A DNA stretch of 37,872 nt from contig JAFLSE010000028.1 in NCBI GenBank assembly GCA_022511075.1, forward strand, positions 1 through 37,872. The letters are read 5' to 3'. The translations under genes and the position numbers were made by a program. The notes below the pieces were generated by a model, which made no database searches, had not been told where the DNA came from, and was given only the letters and a program-made list of their open reading frames with translations. Origin of the DNA: Prevotella sp. (GTDB lineage: Bacteria; Bacteroidota; Bacteroidia; Bacteroidales; Bacteroidaceae). The first letter of the stretch is position 1; every line of letters starts with the position of its first letter. Below, in pieces: positions 26,368-34,262 of the stretch.

Positions 26368-28482
26368 TTATTTCATGATAGCCGACGAGGACGAACTGGA
26401 GTTCTGGAGTTCATCACCTTGACGGATTTTCTTGCCGAAGCTGAATATGTAACTTGCGCTTAGGCTGACAAACTGGTGTGAGTTGGCAGAATAAGTCTGC
26501 GTTGTCTGGTCAAACCACTGGCTGTTGAGCCATGATGTATCGGCGAGCCAGTTCTTGCGGAAGATGTTGATGGCAGAGGCGCTGATGTTCCACTTGCCGT
26601 TGCTCCATCCGGCTTGCATGCTGTAATAGTCTTTACCTTGTGCGTGGGTCATATCAAGCCCACGGCGCAACATCGTTTTTGAATACCATAGGTAATATGC
26701 CGAAAAGTAGAAGTTTTTCAGGTAATAAGTGGCGCTGACGTTGACCATCGGAAAGGTGTTCGTATCGGCATATCGTCCAGTTTGTTTTTGGAAAACAACC
26801 TCTGGATTGACGTTCAAAATAAGGGAACGGTCAAAGAGTTTGAGCGAGACGGACGAACCGACGTAAAGCTCTTGATAGTCGCCGCCGTTCTCCAACGAGC
26901 GAAGCATCAGTCCGTCAGGACCGTCGGGCGTGAAGACCGGGGTAATGTAATCGAATCTCCGTATCCATCCGCCAAAGCCTGTCATGGAGAACTTGTTGCT
27001 GGGCAACCATGTGTAGGTGAAGTCGGACTTAACAAACGACAAATTCTTCAGCAAGGGGTTTCCTGTCTGATACAGCAGTTCGTTGGACTGGATGACATCA
27101 GGTGTCTTGTCTGACATTTCAACGGCACCGAAATTATAGTTTACTGACAATTCAAACTGGTGCTTGTCGCTGGGCGAATAAGAGGACTCAAACTGTATTA
27201 CGGGCAACAGGCTATTGTTCGTGACACCGCTGATAGTGTTCGACTCGCTGACAACGCCACCTCCAATTTGAAGGTTGAATTTCTCTTTGGCAAAGTTATA
27301 ATAAGGAAAGGCTGTCCAGCCATATTGTCTGAAGGTGGGCGACGCAACGGTACTGCCCGTGTATTTCACTTTGTCGTGAACGTATGCTCCAAAGAGGAAA
27401 AAGCGTAGGGTATGGTATTTCTTGAATGTTTTAGACAGCGTCGTAGAAATTTTTGCGTTAAAATAGTTCTCCGAGGCATCCGTCACAATGTCTGTCCCGT
27501 CAGAAATGTAATGACGGTTTGAGACCGTATGCGTATAGTCTACCCAAGGGCTGATGCTTAGATTCCATTGTTTGCCGAAGTCGAAGTAATAGTTTCCGCT
27601 CCAATAGGGATTGACCACCTTTTCGTCTGCAAGGTTGGCGTAGGCACTCTCGGCTGTCTGGAACAAGGGAGATGAGAATACCACGCGACCGCTGTAGTCG
27701 TTGTGGGGTGCATTGGTCGATATGATGTTTAGGGTATTGGATATGGTAGTCTTCTCGGCGGCATACTTGGCACGTAGCGAAGCCCAGAAGTAGTTTTGCT
27801 GATAACGGCTGTCGTCGAGCGTGGTACTGCGAGTCACTTCGGCTATCGTACCGTCGGCTTGCGGCAGACGGAACACCTGCGTCTGCTCAGTGCCTGTGTG
27901 TCCTCGGTCGGTGTATTTATTGTAGATACTGAGGTCGTAGGTCATCTTCTTGTACGACATCTTCAGATATGCCTGCCCATTGCCTGAGCCAACAATAAGG
28001 TTGTCCGTGCCCGTCAGCTTGACATAGCCACCGTAGTCGTAGTGAAAAAGCACAATGTTAATGACATACTTCTCGTTTCCGAATCGTGGGTCGGTGGGGT
28101 AGACAAGGTATTCTACCTTCCTCACGTCCTGTGGATTGATGGCATCTTTTTCTGCCTGCGATGCCTTCTCGTAGTCGATGAAGATGGCGACATCGTTGCC
28201 GCTGTTGGTCTGCACCGAGCCGGCTATAGGATTGACATTTATCTGCGGTATTGCCATCTTGCCGAGCAAGTCTACTGCATTCTGTGCCGTGCGCTTTACG
28301 TTCCTGTCGGGCAGATAGGTCGTTACGTTAGTCGATGTTCGTTGGCTGGTTGCCTCCACCGTCACTTCCTGCAAGGTCTGTTCGTGGGCAATAGTATCGG
28401 TATTTTCCTGTTGCGCCGCAGCCACTATCGGCAGCAGCGTGAGCAAGAATGAAAGGAATTTGATGTCTTTTAAATCAATCAT
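26368..28482 (-). CDS. outer-membrane beta-barrel protein, TonB-receptor-like
   Basis: 704-residue protein resembling Bacteroidetes outer-membrane beta-barrel (OMP_b-brl_3) TonB-dependent-receptor relatives. The signal peptide is in IKFLSFLLTLLPIVAAAQQ (about residues 7-25). A plug-like domain (TTNVTTYLPDRNVKRTAQNAVDLL ... RKVEYLVYPTDPRFGNEKYVINIV, about 50-155) is followed by long alternating beta-strands ending in ASYIFSFGKKIRQGDE. There is no carboxypeptidase-like N-terminal domain and no SusD partner. Odd: the first codons MIDLKDI and the DNA around them copy the start of the gene at 30221, so MIDL seems to be an added N-terminus ahead of the signal peptide. It starts 43 bp after the DUF4377-like gene. 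Confidence 0.8.
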   Translation of the reverse strand: MIDLKDIKFLSFLLTLLPIVAAAQQENTDTIAHEQTLQEVTVEATSQRTSTNVTTYLPDRNVKRTAQNAVDLLGKMAIPQINVNPIAGSVQTNSGNDVAIFIDYEKASQAEKDAINPQDVRKVEYLVYPTDPRFGNEKYVINIVLFHYDYGGYVKLTGTDNLIVGSGNGQAYLKMSYKKMTYDLSIYNKYTDRGHTGTEQTQVFRLPQADGTIAEVTRSTTLDDSRYQQNYFWASLRAKYAAEKTTISNTLNIISTNAPHNDYSGRVVFSSPLFQTAESAYANLADEKVVNPYWSGNYYFDFGKQWNLSISPWVDYTHTVSNRHYISDGTDIVTDASENYFNAKISTTLSKTFKKYHTLRFFLFGAYVHDKVKYTGSTVASPTFRQYGWTAFPYYNFAKEKFNLQIGGGVVSESNTISGVTNNSLLPVIQFESSYSPSDKHQFELSVNYNFGAVEMSDKTPDVIQSNELLYQTGNPLLKNLSFVKSDFTYTWLPSNKFSMTGFGGWIRRFDYITPVFTPDGPDGLMLRSLENGGDYQELYVGSSVSLKLFDRSLILNVNPEVVFQKQTGRYADTNTFPMVNVSATYYLKNFYFSAYYLWYSKTMLRRGLDMTHAQGKDYYSMQAGWSNGKWNISASAINIFRKNWLADTSWLNSQWFDQTTQTYSANSHQFVSLSASYIFSFGKKIRQGDELQNSSSSSSAIMK

Positions 28483-28552
28483 TGAACACTTATTATTTTA
28501 AAATTTTGGATTTATAAATTTCCTATTATAGCATTTCATCAAACCCGTTCCT
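28461..28552 (-). repeat. junction repeat, copy 1
   Basis: About 90 bp nearly matching 30200-30290 (roughly 80-85% identity by eye). It covers the 3' end of the gene at 28526-29371, a stop-plus-spacer with FINPKF-coding sequence in another frame, and the first codons (MIDLKDI) of the receptor gene. Confidence 0.75.
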
Positions 28553-29371
28553 GTTCCCTTTCCGTATGGTGAAACTCAACTTTTGAAGCCCAAGTTTATA
28601 TACATTAGCGAGTACAATGGTATATTGTAGTTCATCGTTTTCTTTCAAGCTCTCAACAATGTAGTTGAATTCATCTTCCGGCACAACATTCTTAAACATC
28701 GGACCTGATGATTCATTCCGTACCAATCTGATTTTATCAGATAAAGGTGAGAACACATAAGAGTAGGTTGCCTGATATGGAATATGCTGGAATGTTATCC
28801 AGTTGAGATCATCCATAGGTAAGACATTTTCTATGTAAAGATGTGCATCCTTATAATTTGGAGCCTGACGACCATCGGAGTATGAGATTTTCCCATCTCC
28901 ATTGATATAGTACAGCGACTCAATCGCATATTTGTCGAAAGGACATAACTCCTGATATTCGATGTCCTCTATCGAAGTCACGTTCTTATCTACCGGCGTT
29001 TCTTGTTCTGTCACAAGCCTGTCCGACAATATCCTTATCAATGAATATGTGTAGCAAGATGCGTCGGCAGGAGGATTGGCAAGCGTTGTCTGTCTGACAC
29101 TGAGATAATACTCATGTCCTCGCTCATAGGTAAATCCCTCTATTTCCCCGAACATCATCGGCTGCCATACGTCGGGATTGTCAGGCAGCTTCACAAGCAT
29201 ACACTCGATTGGATGCTCTCTTTTGTCATCACCCCAGTGGTAGGTAGTTCCCGTTTCGGATGAGACTTCCATTCTAATCTCCTTGACTTTGTCTTTCGGT
29301 TCGTCATCGTTGCTACATGCTGTCATTATCAGACAGGACAACAACATGAAAGGAATAATTATCTTGTTCAT
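28526..29371 (-). CDS. DUF4377-like lipoprotein with unknown C-terminal region
   Basis: Lipoprotein: MNKIIIPFMLLSCLIMTACSND gives a lipobox ending at Cys. Residues about 25-120 resemble DUF4377 proteins (CMLVK...W..M.FGEIEGFTYERGHEY, then NPPADASCYTYSLIRILS). The remaining 160 residues (DKYAIESLYYINGDGKISYSDG onward) are not recognised. The frame is open to 29401, but the promoter at 29430-29437 and the lipobox favour ATG 29371. The last codons lie in the junction repeat: in another frame the DNA after the stop still reads KFINPKF, the C-terminus of the gene at 30237. This suggests the gene replaced, or was spliced onto the end of, an older gene. Confidence 0.72.
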   Translation of the reverse strand: MNKIIIPFMLLSCLIMTACSNDDEPKDKVKEIRMEVSSETGTTYHWGDDKREHPIECMLVKLPDNPDVWQPMMFGEIEGFTYERGHEYYLSVRQTTLANPPADASCYTYSLIRILSDRLVTEQETPVDKNVTSIEDIEYQELCPFDKYAIESLYYINGDGKISYSDGRQAPNYKDAHLYIENVLPMDDLNWITFQHIPYQATYSYVFSPLSDKIRLVRNESSGPMFKNVVPEDEFNYIVESLKENDELQYTIVLANVYKLGLQKLSFTIRKGNRNGFDEML

Positions 29372-29429
29372 AAGATTAAATATATTAAAGTTAATTGACA
29401 CTGATGTGCGTTTTTGTAAATGTAAGGTG

Positions 29430-29437
29430 CAAAGATA
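29430..29437 (-). promoter_or_regulatory. -7 promoter element for the lipoprotein operon
   Basis: TATCTTTG on the minus strand, 58 bp upstream of ATG 29371. The surrounding gap (29372-29612) shows no other gene I can support. Confidence 0.6.
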
Positions 29438-29612
29438 ATCATTATTACCAACACGGCAATGAAACAGGAAGTTAAAAATAATTTAAGACGCAATAAGATA
29501 GCACAAGCAATAGGGATTTTGCGCCAAATTTTGCACTGAATCAATGCAGTTGCAATAGCAGGGAAGGGGAATCTTATCAATCGTTCCATATTTCCTTTAG
29601 GATTTATATGTG

Positions 29613-30221
29613 CTAAGGATATATCTTACATTCATAACCATTACTATAATGCTGCGTAATGCTATCAAGCAGTCCGTTTACATAACTGAGATAAAATGTA
29701 CTATCAGTCATTTTGTCGCTTGGGTGCTCGCTGGCAACCCTCTCGACTTGCACTAAAAGTCCTTCTTCGTTATATTTAAACGAATCATAACGCCAGCCAT
29801 ACATGCCCCAGTTGATGACGGCAGAAACTTGACCTGATGTGTCGCGAAAAACGCGTGTAACATTCTGCAACTTGTGATTTCCACCGATAAACGTAAATGC
29901 AGTTATATATTCACTCGCATTCTCTATTATCATGGTTTTCCTTATGGATTCTGATATATGCTCCGTTACACATATCAAGTTGCCCTCACTATCAAAGCCA
30001 TATTCGTGAATATTCTTTAGTCTTGAAGGTTGCTTCTTTAGAAGTTTCCCTCTCTTTTGACTATTCAGTTCGTTTTCAAAGGGGTAAATATAGTAATAGC
30101 GTTCTTTGGAGAACTGGGTTTGGGAAATCTCTCCAATATATTTATGAAACATTTCGTCATAACTATTTTCATGGGTCTTATAGCACAACCCCACTACATT
30201 GATATCTTTAAAATCAATCAT
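29613..30221 (-). CDS. hypothetical protein of the immunity island
   Basis: 202-residue soluble protein with no signal peptide. Contains repeated short motifs of the type YGFDSEGNLICV, TRVFRDTSGQVSAVINW and FKYNEEGLLVQVER. This 'Y..G.L' pattern is seen in RHS/YD-like or MORN-like beta-strand proteins and in some immunity proteins; I cannot name a family. It begins MIDFKDI within junction repeat copy 2, 15 bp after the stop of the upstream gene. Its place in a row of immunity-like genes suggests an immunity role by inference. Confidence 0.6.
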   Translation of the reverse strand: MIDFKDINVVGLCYKTHENSYDEMFHKYIGEISQTQFSKERYYYIYPFENELNSQKRGKLLKKQPSRLKNIHEYGFDSEGNLICVTEHISESIRKTMIIENASEYITAFTFIGGNHKLQNVTRVFRDTSGQVSAVINWGMYGWRYDSFKYNEEGLLVQVERVASEHPSDKMTDSTFYLSYVNGLLDSITQHYSNGYECKIYP

Positions 30222-30290
30222 TGAATACTTATTAGTTTAAAACTTTGGATTTATAAATTTCTTATATAGAATATCATCATACTCGTTCCT
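30200..30290 (-). repeat. junction repeat, copy 2
   Basis: Counterpart of 28461-28552. Here it covers the true C-terminus of the gene at 30237 (...YKKFINPKF, stop) and the start (MIDFKDI) of the gene at 30221. Confidence 0.75.
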
Positions 30291-31196
30291 TATCGTTTCC
30301 ATAAATGAAACCAACGACTTTTCAAAACCATCTATATCCGCCGTGTCCGCATGGTGATGAAATTCATTCAGAATAACTCCGTCACTGCCGAAAAACTCGC
30401 CACGTACATCTGCCACTCCATCCTTTATATCATAGTTTATTTCAATGGTCAGCAAGTCAATGTCCTTTTCGTTCAGCATATCCTCTTTGAGCAATATTTC
30501 CAGATATGTTGTTCCCGATACATTAGGAATACGACAATTGTAAGACACAAACACTTTCGATGTGGACTCCTGTCCTTTGAAGAAATCCACATAATCATTG
30601 AAAACTTCCTCTACCTTACCTGTTATTTCGTTCATCCATTTCATATTATATATTGGCTGATTACTGAATATTAACTTAAATCCGTTTGAATCGCACAATT
30701 CCTTAAATTTCTCTGAGACAACATACTTAGAGGGATATTTGGAATCTCTTGCAATATAGAAATCAGTCTGAGGCAAGATGTAATAATATGGACTATCAGG
30801 AACAACATCGCCATTACAGAGAAACCTTTTTCCCGAATTTTCCTCGTCAAACACATGAAGCACATTCTTAATCAATCCAATATATATGCTGACATTCCCT
30901 TTTGCAGAAATAATCTCTCCATGAACAAAATCCATTTCATCACATAAAACATCTTCTATTCTCTCCTTAAACCTTTCGGAAAAGACAGGAATGGGAATCA
31001 CACAGTTGAAGAAATCCAAATTCTCCAACTGCACACGGGAATATCCACTGCTCGGAATCAAGACCGGCTTTAAATATTTCAGTTTGTTGAGATGATTGCG
31101 GTCAATGAATATGTCCCAATATCGCTCCGAGTCTGAAAGGCTCTTGCATGACAATATCTGATTGCCGTTAGTTTCTATTTGTGAGAGTATATACAT
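30237..31196 (-). CDS. fused immunity-like protein (Imm11/Imm43-like + second domain)
   Basis: 319-residue cytoplasmic protein that looks like two adjacent immunity genes joined in frame. Residues 1-182 resemble Imm11/Imm43-type immunity proteins: the end (DFYIARDSKYPSKYVVSEKF plus KELCDSNGFKLIF) is the typical Ser/Glu-rich '..VSEEFKE.....GFKGI.F' closing strand. At residue 185 comes MKWMNEITGKVEEV, which is the start sequence of two other genes here (32361 and 36037), followed by a different 120-residue domain ending in YKKFINPKF. The internal ATG at 30644 could also be used to make the second domain alone. Families of this kind block polymorphic or type VI secretion toxins; the cognate toxin is not in view. 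Confidence 0.65.
   Translation of the reverse strand: MYILSQIETNGNQILSCKSLSDSERYWDIFIDRNHLNKLKYLKPVLIPSSGYSRVQLENLDFFNCVIPIPVFSERFKERIEDVLCDEMDFVHGEIISAKGNVSIYIGLIKNVLHVFDEENSGKRFLCNGDVVPDSPYYYILPQTDFYIARDSKYPSKYVVSEKFKELCDSNGFKLIFSNQPIYNMKWMNEITGKVEEVFNDYVDFFKGQESTSKVFVSYNCRIPNVSGTTYLEILLKEDMLNEKDIDLLTIEINYDIKDGVADVRGEFFGSDGVILNEFHHHADTADIDGFEKSLVSFMETIRNEYDDILYKKFINPKF
30596..30644 (-). repeat. 49-bp 5' coding module, internal copy
   Basis: Encodes MKWMNEITGKVEEVFN. Differs at about 7 of 49 positions from the module at 35989-36037. Here it lies inside a longer ORF at codon 185. Confidence 0.75.
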
Positions 31197-31261
31197 ATAT
31201 TATTTCATTAAATATAAAAAACATCTTTGCCGCTGCCCCGACGGTAATGGCGACACCGCAC

Positions 31262-31930
31262 TCATTCACTCGCTCCATTCACTTTTTTAAAATGAAGCAT
31301 GTTTTTCATCCAGTCCGGCAAATCATCTGGTGGCAGGATTTTGGCTTTATTGATTACTTTCACGTCTTGTATGACCTCGAAACCGAAAAGACCTTCATAC
31401 ATCGTTACGCTACATGTGTCGCCCCGCCTGAATTTCTCATAGTCACTGTAGCCGCTATTCCAGTAGAATGAACTGCCGTCGTCGCAACGCAGACCTATGC
31501 CGTAGAGCGATGAGGAACGTTGGTAGTGATGAATCCGTTTGTTGTAAACCACCGCCGTTTTCTGATAAGTGGCAGAACGGGGGAAATAGTAGTTCAGTCC
31601 CAAGAACACACCCTGCCAAAGGATATTGATGATTAATCCGGCTATGAATCCCATTCCTGCCAAAGCGAGGAGTTCACCAATGAGTTCACGGAAATCGCCT
31701 GACAAGTCGCTTGTCCACCATGCCGATATTAAGACGACGAGCACGGATGCAATGATGATTCCCCACCACACTTCGGGGTAGAAAGGCGCGAGGGTACATT
31801 CCGCCAGTTTGCAAATGTGATAGAACACAAAAGCGCAAGGGAATGTCCAGGCTATGGTGACCAGATAAAAGCGCAGTTTCTCGCGCCATCCGCCCTGCTT
31901 TTTCTTCTTTCCACGCTTTTTCTTTTTCAT
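31262..31930 (-). CDS. membrane protein, unknown (immunity-like context)
   Basis: 222-residue protein with a very basic N-terminus (Lys/Arg-rich, first 13 residues), three or four hydrophobic segments (about residues 22-45, 55-70, 85-112) and a soluble C-terminal domain of about 100 residues with GLRCDDGSSFYWNSGYSD. It starts 2 bp after the stop of the upstream membrane gene, so the two are probably co-translated. No family recognised. Two-membrane-protein pairs occur among immunity genes against periplasm-acting or pore-forming toxins; that role is inferred only. Confidence 0.65.
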   Translation of the reverse strand: MKKKKRGKKKKQGGWREKLRFYLVTIAWTFPCAFVFYHICKLAECTLAPFYPEVWWGIIIASVLVVLISAWWTSDLSGDFRELIGELLALAGMGFIAGLIINILWQGVFLGLNYYFPRSATYQKTAVVYNKRIHHYQRSSSLYGIGLRCDDGSSFYWNSGYSDYEKFRRGDTCSVTMYEGLFGFEVIQDVKVINKAKILPPDDLPDWMKNMLHFKKVNGASE

Positions 31931-31932
31931 TT

Positions 31933-32361
31933 CTAATTACAGTCAATCTTATCAAACCATATAAAGCCTAACGAATATGAAGCAATAAAGGCAATAAGAG
32001 TAAGAACAAGATAAATAATTAAGATTCTTACAAGCCGTTTACCTAAGTTTCTAATTTCACCGTATCTCAATTTGAGACTCTCCCGTCGTTTCTTCGTGTA
32101 GCGAAAACGACAAAAGATATATGGAAACAAAATCAGCCCCAAGCCAATGGGTACGGCCAAAAGCCATGACATACTGCGGTAAAGCAAAGGCGCTATGAAT
32201 GGTAAAAACACGACTGTAGCCCAGAAGTAGAAAAGCAGAATGTCTCCATCTCCTGGGTTATACACCCTCTTGTGCCAGCACTCCCCAACATACCAGATGT
32301 AATCGACGGAAACATTCATCGCTTCCTCCACCTTACTTCCTATTTCGTTCAGCCATTTCAT
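31933..32361 (-). CDS. small membrane protein starting with the shared 5' module
   Basis: 142 residues. The first 16 (MKWLNEIGSKVEEAMN) are the shared module also found at 30644 and 36037. The rest is unrelated to those genes: three hydrophobic segments (about 42-60, 64-82 and 112-135) and an Arg/Lys-rich loop (RFRYTKKRRESLKLRYG). It has a promoter 27 bp upstream (32388-32395) and a hairpin repeat further up. It is followed directly by the second membrane gene. Function unknown; immunity role suggested by neighbours. Confidence 0.65.
   Translation of the reverse strand: MKWLNEIGSKVEEAMNVSVDYIWYVGECWHKRVYNPGDGDILLFYFWATVVFLPFIAPLLYRSMSWLLAVPIGLGLILFPYIFCRFRYTKKRRESLKLRYGEIRNLGKRLVRILIIYLVLTLIAFIASYSLGFIWFDKIDCN
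32313..32361 (-). repeat. 49-bp 5' coding module, copy at the membrane gene
   Basis: Encodes MKWLNEIGSKVEEAMN; about 42 of 49 bases match the copy at 35989-36037. Confidence 0.75.
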
Positions 32362-32387
32362 ACTTACCGATGATTCCTTTGCTCCTG

Positions 32388-32395
32388 CAAAACTA
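32388..32395 (-). promoter_or_regulatory. -7 promoter element for the membrane gene pair
   Basis: TAGTTTTG on the minus strand, 27 bp upstream of ATG 32361. Confidence 0.5.
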
Positions 32396-32414
32396 CAAAA
32401 AACGACACGAAAGA

Positions 32415-32486
32415 CCTCGGCAAATTCCGAAAAAGTGACTGCCGAGGGTGAAAGTCTTAAACTACTTTAAGAAATGAGGGGTATTT
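32415..32486. repeat. intergenic hairpin plus conserved tail, copy 1
   Basis: CCTCGGCA / TGCCGAGG (32415-32422 / 32440-32447) forms an 8-bp stem. A tail beginning AAAGTCTTAAACTA runs from 32451 to 32486. The same arrangement is at 36181-36251. Confidence 0.65.
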
Positions 32487-32515
32487 ATCGTTTTTTCTCG
32501 CTGCAACTGTTATTC

Positions 32516-32896
32516 TTATTTCTTCTTAGGTTGCGGCTGTGGTGGTCTGAAACGTGTAGGATTGTCATTATCGCCCCATATCATTGACTTGAGCAAAGCA
32601 CCAACAGGAAGCCCGATACCCATCTTCCCCACTTTGACGTATGGCGTGACTATCGGCTCGGTAGTCCATCGTCCTGTCATTGGATTGACATACCTACGGA
32701 CTCCCACTTCTGTTCCAAAGTGTTCACTGATTTGCATATCGGCATAGCCGCCAAATGCAGTTGTACTGATGTATGGGCTGAAAGCAGGAGCAACAAGAGG
32801 ATTGTTTGCATAGTAGTAGCCAAAGGCATTCAATGCAACGTTCTCGCTAAGGTCATAACCCTGATATACTTTTTGGCAACTATATAGAATTATACC
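32516..32896 (-). pseudogene. 3' fragment of an outer-membrane/surface protein gene
   Basis: The readable frame ends in a Pro/Gln/Lys-rich tail (RPPQPQPKKK). Conserved-looking sequence begins at KVYQGYDLSENVALNAFGYY (codons upstream of the first possible start, TTG 32833) and continues STTAFGGYADMQISEHFG, GTEVGVRRYVNPMTGRW. The alternating strands and GTEVGV/YVKVGKMGIG suggest the last strands of a beta-barrel. There is no start codon or signal peptide; the frame meets a stop at 32897-32899, beside the 23-bp-spaced dyad array. It appears to be a gene whose 5' part was deleted. Confidence 0.6.
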
Positions 32897-32927
32897 CTAT
32901 GGAGACAATTTATAAGATTAGTTTAAC

Positions 32928-33009
32928 GCACATATAGTTCAAGTGCCATCGAACATAGTGTTCATAAGTTACTGAACATATAGTTCAAATGGATTTGAAC
33001 TATATGTTC
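32928..33009. repeat. array of four 13-bp dyads at exactly 23-bp spacing
   Basis: Dyads at 32928 (GCACATATAGTTC), 32951 (GAACATAGTGTTC), 32974 (GAACATATAGTTC) and 32997 (GAACTATATGTTC). Each has GAAC/GTTC-type arms and starts 23 bp after the last. Units 3 and 4 together form a perfect 17-bp inverted repeat (32974-32990 / 32993-33009) with a 2-nt centre, followed by T-rich sequence, so it could also act as a plus-strand terminator. Confidence 0.75.
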
Positions 33010-33054
33010 TTTTTCCCTCCTCTTTTGTATGCGTTGGGGTCAAATTGTACGTAA

Positions 33055-33162
33055 TTACCTTTTAAAAAGTTCCAAAATCTTGTGCCTATAGTTGTCTAAA
33101 TATAGTTTCGATTTGTTTTTACGAATTAATAAATTCTTTTTATAAACTAATTTCTTATCCAT
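33055..33162 (-). CDS. possible 35-aa basic peptide
   Basis: ATG 33162 to TAA 33055-33057 encodes a Lys/Arg/Leu-rich peptide (starts MDKKLVYKKNLLIRKNK, ends LELFKR). No promoter motif is clear and the region is AT-rich, so it may be a chance frame or the remains of a larger gene. It is the only coding signal I see in 33010-33231. Confidence 0.2.
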   Translation of the reverse strand: MDKKLVYKKNLLIRKNKSKLYLDNYRHKILELFKR

Positions 33163-33231
33163 TGTCTATAATTATTAATCGTTTCTAATATTCTATATTT
33201 CTCAAAGGATTTCAGCGGTTAATATATACAG

Positions 33232-33636
33232 TTACTGATTTGTTCTGGATGATAATAGATAAATACTATCTATTTTCCTTTTATCTATATATATTTCTAT
33301 ATTTTGAATCCTTACCCTATCGTCATTTACTTTTCCACTAACAAACTTATTAATGGCATTTATATCATTAAAAAGATTCAAATCATCAATAAAAGATAAA
33401 TATTTGTTTAGTTGCTGCTTGCTCTCAAACATTTCAACCATGAAATAGATAAAAGCATGTTCTTTGGAGAAACAAAATTCAAGTTTATAATATCCATATC
33501 TTATAAGATAAACGATGCCGTTTTGAGAATGAAATACATCATCACATATGGATTTAATGAACAACTCATTCTTCAGTCGCTCATCAATATCAGTTGTCGA
33601 AAGAAGCGTAGATGTTACAATTGTCATCATAAACAT
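33232..33636 (-). CDS. hypothetical protein of the immunity island
   Basis: 134-residue soluble protein, no signal peptide, strongly AT-rich coding sequence. Aromatic and Ile-rich (IVYLIRYGYYKLEFCFSKEH, FIYFMVEMFESKQQLNKYL). No family recognised. The start ATG 33636 lies 26 bp after a good promoter motif, so it has its own transcription start. By position it is a candidate immunity gene. Confidence 0.6.
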   Translation of the reverse strand: MFMMTIVTSTLLSTTDIDERLKNELFIKSICDDVFHSQNGIVYLIRYGYYKLEFCFSKEHAFIYFMVEMFESKQQLNKYLSFIDDLNLFNDINAINKFVSGKVNDDRVRIQNIEIYIDKRKIDSIYLLSSRTNQ

Positions 33637-33661
33637 GTTTTAAGTTTATTTTCCTCGCTTG

Positions 33662-33669
33662 CAAAGTTA
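33662..33669 (-). promoter_or_regulatory. -7 promoter element for the gene at 33636
   Basis: TAACTTTG on the minus strand between two genes, 26 bp upstream of ATG 33636. Confidence 0.6.
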
Positions 33670-33684
33670 CAGCAAATTCCTTAA

Positions 33685-34260
33685 TTACACCAAGTTAGTT
33701 ATCCAATCTGCATACCACTCGCCAAAAGTAATATGATCTACCTTATTGACAGCAGGTTCAATACCGCCGTAATCTGCTTGGTTATCTTTCCAGATATTAC
33801 CAAATTCAGGACCATTGACAACGAGCAAACAGGTGCAGCCATGTCCTTGATGAGATATTTGCAGACATCCTGCTATATGGTCAGTATTCATATATCTGTT
33901 CACAACGGCTGAATCAGGATAACCGTCGTCCCAGTCAAATGATACAATCCACGATTCATTCCATTTTGCTTGGTATGGGAATTCTTGATTTAATCTAATG
34001 CGAGGTCGGTTTCTTAATTTGAAATCCAACATAGCATCATATAGCGATTTCAGCCCCAGTCCAGGACCTACTCCGCCATTTCCTATTTCAGAGATGAAAA
34101 GTTTATAATCCAACGGAAGGGTTATACTATTTTCAGCCTCAAATTGTTTTATCTTCTCAATAGAAAGGACAGGATTAAATATCACATCACTTTGTGCAAT
34201 TTTCTCTAATATGCCCTTTTTCTCTGCTATTTTCTCTTTGATATATTTAATGAAATCCAT
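33685..34260 (-). CDS. SMI1/KNR4-family immunity protein
   Basis: 191-residue cytoplasmic protein of the SMI1/KNR4 superfamily, widely used as immunity proteins against polymorphic toxins. Family landmarks: IEKIKQFEAENSITLPLDYKLFI (about residues 32-54), the following SEIGNGGVGPGLGLKSLYDA, and near the C-terminus the CLQISHQGHGCTCLLVVNGPEFGNIW strand with the GxxW-type ending. It starts 2 bp after the stop of the upstream gene (34263), so they are translationally linked. The target toxin is unknown. Confidence 0.85.
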   Translation of the reverse strand: MDFIKYIKEKIAEKKGILEKIAQSDVIFNPVLSIEKIKQFEAENSITLPLDYKLFISEIGNGGVGPGLGLKSLYDAMLDFKLRNRPRIRLNQEFPYQAKWNESWIVSFDWDDGYPDSAVVNRYMNTDHIAGCLQISHQGHGCTCLLVVNGPEFGNIWKDNQADYGGIEPAVNKVDHITFGEWYADWITNLV

Positions 34261-34262
34261 AC

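Noticed and set aside
29368..29589. 73-codon minus-strand frame upstream of the lipoprotein gene
   Set aside because: It spans the promoter at 29430-29437 and overlaps the lipoprotein start in another frame; probably a chance frame.
32928..33009. CRISPR array
   Set aside because: Repeats are 13 bp and the spacers only 10 bp, units are imperfect and palindromic, and there are no cas genes; it is a periodic dyad array instead.
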